A stretch of 64,000 bases of DNA from Uloborus plumipes. Its lineage: Eukaryota; Arthropoda; Arachnida; Araneae; Uloboridae. Below, in pieces: positions 11,373 to 23,035 of this stretch (position 1 is the stretch's first letter; the number at the start of each line of letters is the position of its first letter). Both the position numbers and the translations under genes were made by a program. The notes beneath the pieces are model-generated. The model had not been told where the DNA came from and ran no database searches. It saw nothing but the letters and a program-made list of their open reading frames with translations. The DNA is taken from the NCBI GenBank assembly GCA_038373865.1, contig JAXGGA010002161.1:1-64000 (forward strand), in the 5' to 3' direction.

Positions 11373-11949
11373 GAATTTTTTTTTAGGGAAACATCTTTCA
11401 TATATTGAAACGTGAGTTGTTTAAACTGAATCCATTTCTTGAATCACTTTGCAGAAAAAGACACAAAAGAAATTTAAATAATGAGGATACCAGAACAAAA
11501 CATTCTTAGGGGTTGAAAGTTATTTATAACGTTTTCGCGAAGACGCTGCAAGCACGGCTCACTTCCCTCCCAGACGATCTTTCACCGCAAGCCCAAGATT
11601 GATGACGCGGTCGCGGTCAAAAAGTGGAAGATTTATCTAATGTTCCAGTATTTCAGGATCGTTTAGCAAAATGGCGGAGAATTTTTCTTCCGCAAAATAT
11701 ATGTGATGTTTTATTCTTTAATCGCTTGTAATTTAAATGACCGTTCTAAATTCCTCTAAACCCCCCCCCCCCCCGACTGTGGGAAATCAATATATTTAGA
11801 TGTAATTTGCTACTTTTTGGTAAAATTTACATTGCGCATACTATCTTTACAGCAATTCCACTGTTACGTAACAATCAAAGATTAAACACACATCATTGCA
11901 ATTTTTACATTTTCTTTTTTTTTTGTCTTACACAGTTTGATGTTATTTA
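11373..11949. other. Unassigned sequence
   Basis: No feature recognised apart from a C tract at 11761-11774. Confidence 0.4.
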
Positions 11950-12653
11950 TCTATATATATAAACATGACGGGCTCTGTATGTATGTATGTTTGTAACCGA
12001 TGGCCAGAAGCCCTCAGAGCACCTACAGACCTGAAACTTGGCACAAAATTCGAACGTATCTCCGTGAAATGCACTTCGAAGACCGAATTCTAAATTTCGA
12101 ATTAGTTATTTTTAAACTAATTAATTAGTCTCATTTTTGGTGTAGCCGGCATAATTGAGGTGGAGCGGGGGACTCCCCCCCCCCCAAACATTATACATCA
12201 CTGGAAAGAGTTTTTTTTCTGAAAAAAAAAGTTTTAACCCGTTTCTCTCCGTTAATTAGAACAGGAGATATTAATTACTCAAATTTAGTCAATTTTCAAA
12301 GTTTAACTCTATACGCAAAACTGAATCACTAGGTCCATTTTCCAGACTTACTGGTCTTTTGTCACTGAAGTTACACAATGATTTGAATTTGGATTTAGAG
12401 TTAAGACATGAAAATTGACTAAATTTGAATAATTAATATCTCATGTTACTTACTTAACTTAATGTCTTTTTGATTTATTTGGCGAATCGTTTTAAACTTT
12501 AACAGGACTTTTAGTGGAATTTAAAAGTTCGTGGAGCACATTTGAATCAAAGAACATAATAATTTTACTCCAAAGAGTAGGAGTGAATTTAAATTTATTC
12601 AGTTGACTTCGTACACATTTATTGCACGGGCATCGCCGTGCGGGTACTACTAG
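11950..12653 (+). mobile_element. Non-autonomous Helitron (0.7 kb)
   Basis: It starts TCTATATATATAAACATGAC after an A. It ends with a GC-rich hairpin (GCACGG/CCGTGC around a short loop, 12624-12641), about 8 nt, then CTAG (12650-12653), followed by T. This is the Helitron signature: 5' TC, 3' hairpin plus CTRR, insertion between A and T with no target duplication. No Rep/helicase frame is present. Confidence 0.85.
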
Positions 12654-12970
12654 TCTACTTATACTAAAAACTGAGTATCTATGCCTCTACGTCCTGCTTC
12701 TTTCTTATGAACGCCATTGAACTAAAAGTCGAACCAGGCACCAATAAATTCATCGTTTTCCAGGCTTCATTAGTTTTGACTGACATGACACTTTGAAAAA
12801 TCTTGAAATTTTTGCTCAAATTTAAATCAATTTGTCCTAAAATGATTAAATATGAAATCCATTGTTACAAAACGTGGTTGCTATAAAACAGTAATAATAA
12901 CGATAATGAGAATCTTGAACAAAGACTAAACTGAATCAAACATGAAACTCATTAGCGAGCCACGTGCGTA
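12654..12970 (+). mobile_element. Helitron 5' fragment abutting the preceding Helitron
   Basis: TCTACTTATACTAAAAACTG starts exactly at the base after the CTAG of the upstream Helitron. The following 300 bp match, in reverse, 24103-23640 (shared TTAAATATGAAATCCATTGT and GAACCAGG blocks). No 3' hairpin was found, so it is a 5' fragment. Confidence 0.75.
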
Positions 12971-14375
12971 GTATGTCTTGAAATCTTACGAATATTAAAT
13001 TACATCAAATAATATAACATCCGAATGAGGTAAAAATTACGGGGAGGGGGGAGGGGACGTTATGCATCATCAACATGCCGCAAGAAGCTAATCTAACTGC
13101 CCTAGCAGCTAGTATTATCCTAAGTTTTGGTGCTGATTCCGTAGTTACAAAAAATAAACAAACATGTTTAAAGTGTGATTGTTAAGTTCATAATGGTTGA
13201 ATTGCTAATTATTTATGCGCCCATTATTTTTGATGTTTGCAGCACTCACTTGTATTCTTAGCGATTTTCTTTTGTCAGTATTCATTGTTAGTTTTTTTTC
13301 ATTTAGCAGTACATAAATATTGTATTACACGGAAATCACTTAAGGATGTTCATAGTAATGAAATGAAAAAAAAAAAAAAAAAAAACTTTGCACAGTCTAA
13401 TCTATCAATCTTTTACTGCTCTCTAAAGTTCAGTCAGCTTTAAGCAATCATTAAAGTAAATTAATATTCTTGAGAGAAAATGCCCAAATTTGAGAGAGCT
13501 GAAAAAAAGGTGTTCTCATAAAGGAGAAAAATGTGTGATAATACATGTGTAAAAATGTGTATAAATGCGTGTAAATGATTAATAATACTGTGTGTAAAAA
13601 AAAGGTGTAGTTCAAAGCATTGAAATTCTTATCTCGCTCTGATGCGCAATATAAAATTTAACTCAGTAAATAAAGGGTGGAAAGGTTACAAAGAACTTAC
13701 ATGGCATTACTTATTTATTTATTACACAGATAAAAGTTTTCTTTTTAGTAACAAACTCTTAAAGTATTAAAAGCGCGTTTTGTACTTTCCTAGAATATTC
13801 TATTTTATTCTTTTTTTTCGAAAAATAAGTAACAGCATTCTGTGAATAATTCAAAAAATCTTTAACAATAGCCTCTTCGAAGATTTTTTTTTCACCCAGT
13901 AATACTTCTTTTGAAACTGATTGCACTAGCTCAGTCAAAATTTTACGTAAAAGACATTCACGTAGTGGATGCGAAAAACTTTTTTTTTCTTTTTATTATT
14001 TTCGCATTATTATTGTTATTTTGAGCAGTTTCAAAGTACTTATCGACAAGCAATCTTTTCAATGTGTCTGTTAGTGATCCATCAAATGGAAAATAGGCAT
14101 GAATAAAAACATATTTAATTTATTCATAAAGTTTTAAAAATCCAAAGTAAGCAGTAAAAATCAGCATTTTTCAATTCATAGAACGAAGTTGAAAGAGAAA
14201 ATTTATTTCATACGAGCAGGCTAGTATTTTTATTTTTTATTTATTTATTTTATTTTCTACACTGTTTTCTTACATAATTAATAGCATTATTTTCGTTACT
14301 GCGAGCATTATTCTCACGATATATTACCGAAATTTTACTCACAAATTAGATGTTAAAATTCATGGGACACTATTT
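12971..14375. other. AT-rich sequence, nothing recognised
   Basis: Contains a G-rich patch at 13040 and A/T runs; no supported gene or repeat. Confidence 0.45.
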
Positions 14376-14590
14376 GGGCCCTGCTCCACATTGACGTAAA
14401 GCAGAAACGTAAAATGGATTGCATAGGGTTCCTATGAAAAGTACCCGGATTTTCGGTTTCGGTCGCGTTTTACGTTAATGTGGAGCAGGGCCCGCTCCAC
14501 ATCAGCGTAAAACGCGACCGAAACCGAAGGCAGAAACTGAAAATCCGGGTACTTTCCATAGGAACGCTATGTAATCCATTTTACACTTCT
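14376..14590. repeat. Composite palindrome of a ~115-bp GGGCCCTGCTCCACA unit
   Basis: 14376-14400 is inverted at 14469-14493 (24 of 25 bases), closing a 118-bp inverted-repeat unit. Immediately after it, 14494-14590 is the reverse complement of about 14401-14487, with one 10-base insertion near 14530. The result is a nearly spacer-free palindrome able to form a cruciform. Probably a MITE inserted beside or into its own kind. Confidence 0.8.
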
Positions 14591-15044
14591 GCTTAATTTT
14601 TCTGCTTTCAGAGCTAGACAACCGTAAGTCCACAATGTTTCTATTTTCTCTCAATGCACAAAAAATCTCAGTTTTATAAAAAAAATTGCAAAACTTCTAT
14701 ACAAAGAAAGAATAAAAGCAGAAAAGAACTAATGCTCAGGAATATGCAGACACGTATTTCGGCGTTACAGTTTTTCGAGCAAGTCATTCAAGTGATTAAT
14801 TTTTATTTCCACCTTGATACTATCCAAGACAGTTCAGACTAAGCAGTCAGTAGATACACTCACAAGCATTACATTAGTTGTTGTCTAATAAATGTACGTG
14901 TTGTAGCCAAGAGGTAATTTTAAAATATTTTCGTTTTGCATATTTTTTAACAGTCCAAACAACTTGTGTGGTTTATTGAAATACTTCCGTAACTTTTCAA
15001 TTCCCAATGCTTAAATAGGACAACGTCTGTCGGGTCTTCTAGTT
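14591..15044. other. Unassigned sequence
   Basis: No supported feature. Confidence 0.4.
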
Positions 15045-15127
15045 AACTGTAAATTAGCAAGTTTAGTTTATTGCTATAAAGTTAGCTGTATTATATTGTA
15101 AAAACAACATTTCATTTTTGCAGTGTA
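15045..15127 (+). mobile_element. Fragment of the ACTGTAAA-rich MITE
   Basis: Shares TTTAGTTTATTGCTATAAAG, TAAAAACAACATTTCATTTT and the GCAGTGTA end with 51451-51866. Only the right part remains. Confidence 0.6.
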
Positions 15128-15316
15128 TAAAAATGGCACGTGATGAACCATTTTGATTTTAATACACAAATAAAGCACAATTTGTTTGTACAAAATCACG
15201 AGGTTCCACCCAAAGAAAAGTTGAAATATATCGTACGGTGTTTTTCATATCTATTTCTAAAAAATGACATATTTTCAACTACTGCGTAAGCTCAATAATA
15301 CAAGTAATTAAATATA

Positions 15317-15930
15317 GTGGGTCATTCCATAGAAATGTCAACCTCAGTCGAAGAAAAAAAAATTACCGAAGTGAAAAAAGTATCAAACAATAAATAAATA
15401 AATAAATAAATAAAAATCATACAACATAAGAAGTTTAAAAAAAATGAAAAAGCATTGTAATTATCACTAAGATTAGCTATAATAAATAGTTTGTAGTGTG
15501 TTTACTGCTTGTTATTCGATGGTTACGTAAGTCACGTTACGTTAGTCACACGCCCTCTTGAGTAAAAGTGATACTTAGGACTAAGATTTAAGAAATGGGT
15601 TTGATGTTTTTAAAAGCCAACTTTACTCATTTTTCAAATATATCATTCAATTTTTAACACTTGCTTAACTTTGAGAAATGTTTGCCTCACAACATGAGGT
15701 TCATTTTCAGGGTTGCAAAAATGTTACGTTAGTCACGCTGCTATTTTGGTTGAAAAAAAATCTACTGTCAGTCCTTTGTTTTAAATTCTTAGCCGAAATA
15801 ATACATAGATACCATGTACATTGTAAATCCACCAGCATAACTAAAAAATATTTTTTATCATGTAAGTTACAAGTAAAAACAGTTACAAAATCCTCTCTGA
15901 ATGTTACGTTAGTCACTATGGAATGACTCT
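15317..15930 (+). mobile_element. TIR element with GGGTCATTCCATAG ends
   Basis: GGGTCATTCCATAG at the left is mirrored by CTATGGAATGACTC at 15917-15930, with TA-containing flanks. ATGTTACGTTAGTCAC recurs inside (15529-15552, 15721 and 15901). The open stretches across it in both directions lack recognisable similarity. Confidence 0.7.
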
Positions 15931-15935
15931 AGTTG

Positions 15936-16285
15936 AAAAAAACTAAGAAATACGCTTTAGAGTTAATCAAACTATTTTATATATAAGTTGTAGGATAGTA
16001 TTAAGTATAATATACTTAATACTATCATTAAAACCAAAGGTTAAACTATATTTCACGATACTCTAACCGATTTCCTTCTGATTTTCAAAGCTATTGAATA
16101 TGCGCTAAGTTTACATGCACTACATCAACATGTAATATAGTTTAGTCTTTAGTATCAACAATAGTATTAAATATATTACTTTTATCTTATAAAAGAACGT
16201 GAATTTTATCTTTTATTTAGAGTTATATACATACAAACAAACAAACAAACCCACATGTGAAACTAATGAAAGCGTACTAAAAAGA
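15936..16285 (+). repeat. Repeat family R, near-complete copy
   Basis: Runs from AAATACGCTTTAGAG to GAAAGCGTACT with the AGTATTAAATATATTA, ACGTGAATTTTATC and ACAAACAAACAAAC segments of the family. Orientation is opposite to the copies near 1-3.6 kb. Confidence 0.65.
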
Positions 16286-19200
16286 ATTATGACATATCAG
16301 CCAACCAAAAAAAAGTTTCTTTAAATTGGCAGGTCTCTGAATTTATTCGGTAAAACGCTTTCCAACTTTCATAACTTCAGATAAAGAGCCAAAATTTTAA
16401 CTTACATCAAGAGGTACAAAGTTCGCGAAATTTATGGAGATGATTTCGCCATGAGATATACAGCATCTCAAAAAATCATTTAAGCGAAATCTGAAGCAGG
16501 TTTTCCGTGAGCCATAATCAATTACTGATGGTGTAACGTCAAAAGATAGATACGGATACTTAAGAGATATTGGTGGGTTGTAGATCTGGAGTATTGATCA
16601 CATACTGCGTGTCCTGGGGCAAGTACTTGAGATTAGGTTGCTAATTTATTAGCTGATGCATAAAGGCTATTTATTTTTATTGAAAAGAGAATTTGGGAGC
16701 TATGAGCCTTTTTAGCTGATCAGAGTTACCTTCATTTTGTAATTGCTTAACGTTTATTATTGATTTTTACTTTTAAGTTTTCGTGAATTGTGAGAGCGCT
16801 AAAATTCAATAAATTATTCTATTAGCCAAAAGTAGTGCAAGTTTGAGAAATTTAATATTTTTATAAGAGAAAGCCATTACAGTAGTAGTTTTTTTTATTG
16901 AAACTGGTCTATTTATATTGCAAATATAATAGAGACATGAAAAGAAAAAAAATTAAAGTGCGGTATATTGGACAGCCGAAAAAGATGTTGCAAAGTCTTG
17001 TGTATTACACGCCTAAAATAAAGGTTTTCGTACGATTTATTTTTCTTCCTTTTGAGAAGAAACATTTTGTTCCGGATGAATCAAAGTAGATTTGCAGTTT
17101 CTGATAACCTGAGAGGTTTTAATTTATTTTTTTGTACGCTATTTTGTTCAGTAATAGCCACTCACGGCGGCGTACTTTAGGTTTTCAGCGTAGTGCACCT
17201 CTAGAACCATTTAATTCCCAACAACGTACTTCGTTAGCTTTGAAGCGCGGCGATCCCTTGAACCAATCCATTCTGTCTCAGAAGAGGCATGCGCCGTAGA
17301 ACTTTTTTAAGATAGAGTTATTCCAACACACCTAGTATCAAAAAACAAAGTAAACTGTTAGAATTACGCGCTTTCTTTGGAATGAAACAATAATAATTTG
17401 GCACGCTACCAAGTTGGATTTCCTTCGATCTAGGAAGAGATCACATGACATCGATTGAGCAATACGACATTACTCCTAGTTGTGGCAGGATTCGCAGTTG
17501 CTCCAAAGAAGCTCCAAAGGAGAAAAAATACGTTAAAAACAGAAATCTCTGCTTTTTAAATCATAGAATGAAGTAAATCTGCCTTAATGAAGACTGAAAA
17601 ATTATAAATCCATCAAAACCTATTTCAATGGTCAGTTCACTTGCTTTCAGAAGAAAGGATGGCATAGAAAAAAAGATACGCTCAGTTTTTACTGATATTA
17701 GATTTTGTTTTCAATAACTTAATTATACATTTTAGCTCAAACTAATTTAATGCATTGAATTTCCGTTAAATTGAAAACATACTAATAGTACTACTTTTGT
17801 CCAATTTTCATTTGTTCTTGAAAATTTGGGTTCTTTAAGCTGCAAAAATGTTGCAAGGAAAAGTTAATAAGGTAAGATCAGACACGTTATGGAATTTTTA
17901 AACTGTAAAGCGTAAAAACATATAAAAGTTTAAAGGACTCATATTTTTGTACGGTATCCGGTTCAACAACATTTAAGTTATACATTTAAACAAATATTGC
18001 CCGAGTTTTGCTTTGCATTTATGTTGCAACGTAAACTCAAATTAATTAGTGATATTTCATAAAACGCCTACCTGTACAACGAAAAATGACAAACGCATTT
18101 TATTTTGGGCCTTTTCGTTGCTTTTTTTAAATTTTAGATTTCGAGAAAACAGACAATTGAGAATGAATTAAAATAAATTAGAACATTTCAAGTTAGTTAT
18201 TCTTTCGTAAATTATTACTTGTAATTTTATCTGTGCGCCTGTTACGAATTCTATAAACAACATTTTTTTTTTACTTCGTGCTTCAATTTTCCTACTTAAA
18301 AACTTCGATTGGATGTTGGTGAATTAATAAATGAATAATTGAAAAAACTGTTCAATATACTTTTTACATCACTGATTATCGAAAAATTTACCTCAAATAT
18401 CAAAATTGAATGTGTAATAGTTCCATTGTTAAACACTAGGCAAAATTTCTACGCATATAATATTGACAATGTATTACTTTGTAAACGAATTTTGACACAA
18501 AATGTTTTACAGAAAAAAAAATACTGATAAAATTCTTTGTTTTATTTTGCTTGGCTGAAGAGGTAAATCTTTAAACAAAAGCGTTAAAAAATAGTTTACT
18601 TCAAGGACTTTTACAAGTTTGTCATATCTTTTCTTTTCTAGAGTACTGGCAAAAGAACAACGAAAACACTCTTAGCTGCTTGACTCCCTTCAAAATTTGA
18701 GATGCAAAAAAAAAACTCAAGATGTTTGGATTTAATATAAAGGAATACTTAGTGGGGACTGAAATTGCTTCAAACTTCACAATGCAAACAACGTTTGAGT
18801 ATTTTTTTTCTTTTCCTTATGCCGTGAAAAATTCTGGTTGTTTGAGTTTAACGTATAGAAAGGCATTTGGATCTTTTGCTAGGAAATGTTTTGCCACTAT
18901 TATTTAAGCTAGAAGATTCAGAAATTCAGACTGTCACGAACCATTTTTTGTTAGCTTCTAAGCGACCCTTTTCAACGTTTCGCATTAATATTTTTCTTAA
19001 AAGCAAAAACAGCTTAAAAAAATCATTGAACACCATTTCAAAGAATTGCATATTTTTCAAAGAAGGTTTCACCATCCTAAAACAATTCTATAAGGAAAAA
19101 AAAGTTTTTCTCTTATTCTTAATCAAATGTTTATTTCTAAAATTGCAAACGTTCAAAGACTCCCTTTAACATGTAACTGATGCATACCAAATTGATTTTA

Positions 19201-20002
19201 GACAAAACGTTCGAAAACATAATTTCTTTAGTTTTTAAATTTTAGCATCCTCCAGTTACTAATTCCTGCTCTAAAATCATAACTATCACCAAACTTGATT
19301 TTTAAAAAATATTCGTAAACAGAAATATGAATTTAAATCAAAGCAATTATCAATTCTTTCCTGCGATTTAATTAGATTCATGACTATAAACTTCCATTAA
19401 AATTTGCCACTCTTTACTAACATCCAAAACGTTATCGATAGCAGCAACTTTTAGAAATTAATTATTTTTTCCCTAGTTAGAACGTACTTAAATCAAGCGC
19501 AATAAAATCATTTTATTTCTAATTTGTGTAGGAGACATATCCCTCGCTAACGAGGGAAAGCGGTTATAAATTGTATTTACGGCTAGGTAAGTATTTTTAT
19601 GAGTACTCAACACGCATTTACTCATTAAATCTTGAAAAGAACGAAACTTTATCTTTCCCAGAGCTCGTGTAATTAAGGTTAACGGCAATCAAAGGCACTT
19701 TATCGATTCCCTTCGGGAGCTGTTAAGCTGATTAATTTCTCTTTGTCTTTCCCACGGGCTTTCTTGCTGTTGCCATTTTCCAAAACAAAATGAATACGCA
19801 AAAGAATGAAATAAATACTCGGATGTTATTTCACGACAAGAATGCTGAAACTAATTTTTGAGAACAAATTGATGATTTTGTGATTTGTTTACCTAAAAAA
19901 GGGGGTTGTTATTGAAGTTTTTGAGGTAAAAATTACCTGAAGAGTTGGCGGTTATGATTATGATAGATAATTATCAATGGATCAGTATACTGCAGGGTAT
20001 AC
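16286..20002. other. Longest stretch without recognised features (3.7 kb)
   Basis: AT-rich. Small open stretches (for example 18867-19169) have no domain, signal or codon evidence. Low repeat content makes this the best place in the window for unseen host regulatory or exon sequence, but nothing supports a specific call. Confidence 0.4.
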
Positions 20003-20300
20003 TAAGGCCCCTATATATACGAGCCGGCGCATCAAGATTAAGTTTCACCACTTTGGATCCAGCGCGTGTTTGTGTGCTTGAGCGGTTGTCTTTTCTGACC
20101 AGTAATCGCGTTTTGGTAATTTTTCACTGTGAGCAATTATTAGCGGCACGTGGATTTGGCAAAGCTTAGCAATGTGCCAAAACTTTTTTCTGGTAACCCT
20201 ACTCCGCAACAATGAAAATTTGAAAGTAAAAGTTAAGGAATTGGATCCAAAGTGGTGAAACTTAATCTTGATGCGTCGGCCTGTCTATATAGCGGCTCTA
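20003..20300 (+). mobile_element. hAT-like MITE family A, copy 2
   Basis: 298 bp, TAAGGCCCCTATATATAC at the left and GTCTATATAGCGGCTCTA at the right, flanked by GGGTATAC at 19995-20002 and 20301-20308. Exact 8-bp duplication. Confidence 0.92.
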
Positions 20301-20666
20301 GGGTATACTGTCTGACCGCCGATGAGATGAAAAGACGAACATTCGGTTTATCGGCGGAAATTGACGCATCTATTAGTTTTCAGGGACGTGTGCTACACTT
20401 CAAGTTGAGCAGTTTCAATTTGAAATGAATACAACAAGAGCGCATTAAAAGTTTTATTTTTCCTCTTATTCAGATAGACTTGTCTTAACCGGCTCTTTGC
20501 CAATTTCATAGCAACCATTAGCAGACAGTACCACTTTATCAGTTCTTCTAATATTATTAAATGGTTTAATTTGACTTCACTGAAGCTACAAATAATAAGA
20601 AACTTGAAAATATGGTATTAATGAACAAAATTTTAAAAAAATTAGCACATTTTACACATCCGCAAT
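20301..20666. other. Unassigned sequence
   Basis: No supported feature. Confidence 0.35.
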
Positions 20667-20824
20667 CCCAAGTAGCAACAACTCATCGGATTTTGCTCGG
20701 CCGATCAACTAACTCCTCATAAACTGATCCCGTAACGCACGATGACATCGTTCCGATCAGTATCCGAGCACGGTTTTCGATGAGCTACTTTTCATCGGAA
20801 AGCGATATCCTTCCGATCAACATT

Positions 20825-21064
20825 CCCGATGAAAATAAGCCGAGCTATATTCCATCGGAAAACGATATCCGTCCGATCAAGTTTCCCGATAAAAATTAGC
20901 CGAGCTATATTTCATCGGAAAACGATATCCTTCCAATCAAGTTTCCCGATGAAAATTAGCCGAGCTATGTTTCATCGGAAAACTATATACTTCCAATCAA
21001 ATTTCCCGATGAAAATATGCCAAACTACAGATTTAATCGGAAAGAGGTCGTAATGATCAAATTT
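20825..21064 (+). repeat. 60-bp tandem array (four units and a partial)
   Basis: CCCGATGAAAATTAGCCGAG recurs at 20825, 20885, 20945 and 21005 with exact 60-bp spacing (degenerate at 21065). Because 60 is divisible by three, the array stays open as a 20-residue protein repeat. That is a by-product of periodicity. Confidence 0.9.
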
Positions 21065-21132
21065 CCTGATGAAAATTTTCCCAATCTCAATTTTTTATTA
21101 AATATGCAGTGTTGGTCTCACCAGTCGTAGAC

Positions 21133-21205
21133 TTGGTGGCGTGGTGGTAGAGCGTTGGCTTTCCGCGCCGATAACCCGGGTTCGATCCTAGAGTTGGCCA
21201 GTCGC
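21133..21205 (+). other. tRNA-like segment with Pol III A and B boxes
   Basis: GTGGTGGTAGAGCG fits an A box and GGGTTCGATCC a B box at normal spacing. An anticodon-like 7-nt loop TTTCCGC would read TCC (Gly-like). Acceptor ends do not pair and the T stem is poor, so this is a tRNA-derived (SINE-head-like) segment, not a functional tRNA. Confidence 0.7.
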
Positions 21206-21235
21206 AGCTGGTTGGGGAAAAGAAAATAATCCAAA

Positions 21236-21500
21236 ATTCATCGCCACGGAACTACACTGCTCGTATATTGATCCAGCTCTCATTGTATTTTTATCCAAAA
21301 TTGATCCTTAATTCATCGCCACTAGCTACACTGCTCGTATATTGATCTAAATCATATCGTATTTTCATCCTAAATTCATCGCCACTGAACAAACAGCACT
21401 GCTAGCGTATTGATCTAAATCACATCGTATTTTCAACCAAAGTTGATCTTAAATTCATAGGCACGGGACTGCACTGCTCGTAAATTGCTCCAAATCTCAT
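21236..21500 (+). repeat. Degenerate ~70-bp tandem array
   Basis: AATTCATCGCCAC ... ACTGCTCGTATATTGATC recurs about four times (from 21236, 21311, 21375 and 21452) at spacings of 64-76 bp. Confidence 0.75.
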
Positions 21501-21673
21501 CGTATTTCGAGCAAAACTCATCGGATTTTACTGCTCGGATTCTGTTTGGCCGATGAGACATATTGGAGCAATTCCCGATGAGAACTCATCGAAATCCGAT
21601 CATCGGCCGATGAGAATTTCATCGGGTTTCGATGAATGGCCGATCATTGGCCGATGAGATTGTGCTGCTAGGG

Positions 21674-22093
21674 ATCTCTCTTTTTTTTTTAGGAAAAATG
21701 TTACGCATTGTTCTAAATGCAAAACAAAAATTAGTTTACACCTCGTTTAAAATGTTATTTTTCGAAACTGCATTTGAATTTGAATTAAATCAACTGACAA
21801 AGACGATTTAAAAATCCTGCTTTAAATTTCCTTTTACAGACAGAGTATTGATGAAAATATTTTAATTTGTTCCAATGAAAAAATTAGTTCTAAGACAATT
21901 CAGATATTAAATTGAAGTATGCCAATATATTCAAATAATTCAATAACATGTAAAATGTTTCAAACTATTATTAGAGGTAAAATAGAAAACATAATTTTAT
22001 TTCTGATAGTCAGTTAAAAATATTAGAGATAAAATTAAATATAACTTGAAAAAAAGTGGCAAGATTCAAAATGAATCATTTATTTTTTCTTTA
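21674..22093. other. Unassigned sequence
   Basis: AT-rich; no supported feature. Confidence 0.35.
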
Positions 22094-23035
22094 TCTCTAC
22101 TAATAATAAAGCTGAAGGTTTGTCTTTCTTTCTTTCTTTCTGTCCTTCTTTCTGTCCTTCTGTCTGTCTGTTACGCGCGTAGCGCCCAAACCGTTCGGTC
22201 GATTTTCATGCCACTTGACACAAAATTAGTTTGTAGCATGTAGTTTTGCACCTCGAAGCGATTTTTCGAAAATTCCATTTCGTTCTTTTTCTATTCGAAT
22301 TCTTAGCAGAAATTCGATAAAATAGGGAAGAAATATTTCATACACATTTTCAAGTCTTATGTCATTCGAAAGCTTGAAATTTTCTGCACAGAATGAAGTT
22401 TTTTCGAAGTTTCTACGATCATCAGGAGAGCTGTAACAATTGTTTTTAGAATCCCGGAATTCAAGGCTTATCTTCAGTAAAGCAAGCCAAACGATTCTAA
22501 AATGTTTAATGAAATGAATTATCAATCATTTTATCAACGGAAATCAACTTTTAATGTTGTTACCATGGTTACGTTTTTATTTCGTTTATTTGTTTCGTTC
22601 TTTTTCCATTAATAATTTTAAAAATGTATTTGCTTTTGTAGCAATCCAAACTCCAAGCCTTATTAAAATTAGTCAAATGAAATATAATAAAATCGTGATA
22701 AGATGGCACCTGTCAATCAAATGAGAAATCGAGTCCTTTCTTTAAAAAAGGTAGAGAAGGAAAAAACTGACGCGTACCATTTTTGTGAGTTTAGAGATAT
22801 TTTGGCGATCTGACGAGTTGTGTAGAAGAGGGAAACATTGTTTAACTAAATGAGGTCAAAAAAGAAACAACATGATAGTAAACCATTTAAATTTATCGTC
22901 TGGCAAAACATATTTTATTTCCTTTTTTTATTTCAATATAAATTGCAGTAAATGGCTTGAGTGAACGAGTTTGGCTTTTAATTTATCATTTGCTGGTTGA
23001 TGTTTGTCGATGTTTATTGTTTTTACTAGCTGCGT

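Larger units (their letters stand above)
20667..21673. mobile_element. TIR-bounded composite with two tandem arrays and a tRNA-like core
   Basis: CCCAAGTAGCAACAACTCATCGG at the left (20667) is answered by a right end reading CTCATCGGCC/TGCTGCTAGGG in inverse (to 21673). Inside, in order: a 60-bp array (20825-21064), a tRNA-like segment (21133-21205), a roughly 70-bp array (21236-21460), then CATCGG-rich subterminal repeats. No transposase. Flanks allow at most a 2-bp duplication (AT). Superfamily not recognised. Confidence 0.7.

Noticed and set aside
20829..21053. Open frame encoding a 20-residue repeat (KISRAIFHRKTI)
   Set aside because: The 60-bp DNA period is a multiple of three, so the frame stays open automatically. 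It lies in a non-coding tandem array.
20820..21075. Possible CRISPR-like array
   Set aside because: Units are contiguous 60-bp tandem copies without unique spacers, in a eukaryotic repeat.
21133..21205. Functional tRNA-Gly gene
   Set aside because: Pol III boxes and an anticodon-like loop are present, but acceptor and T stems do not pair.
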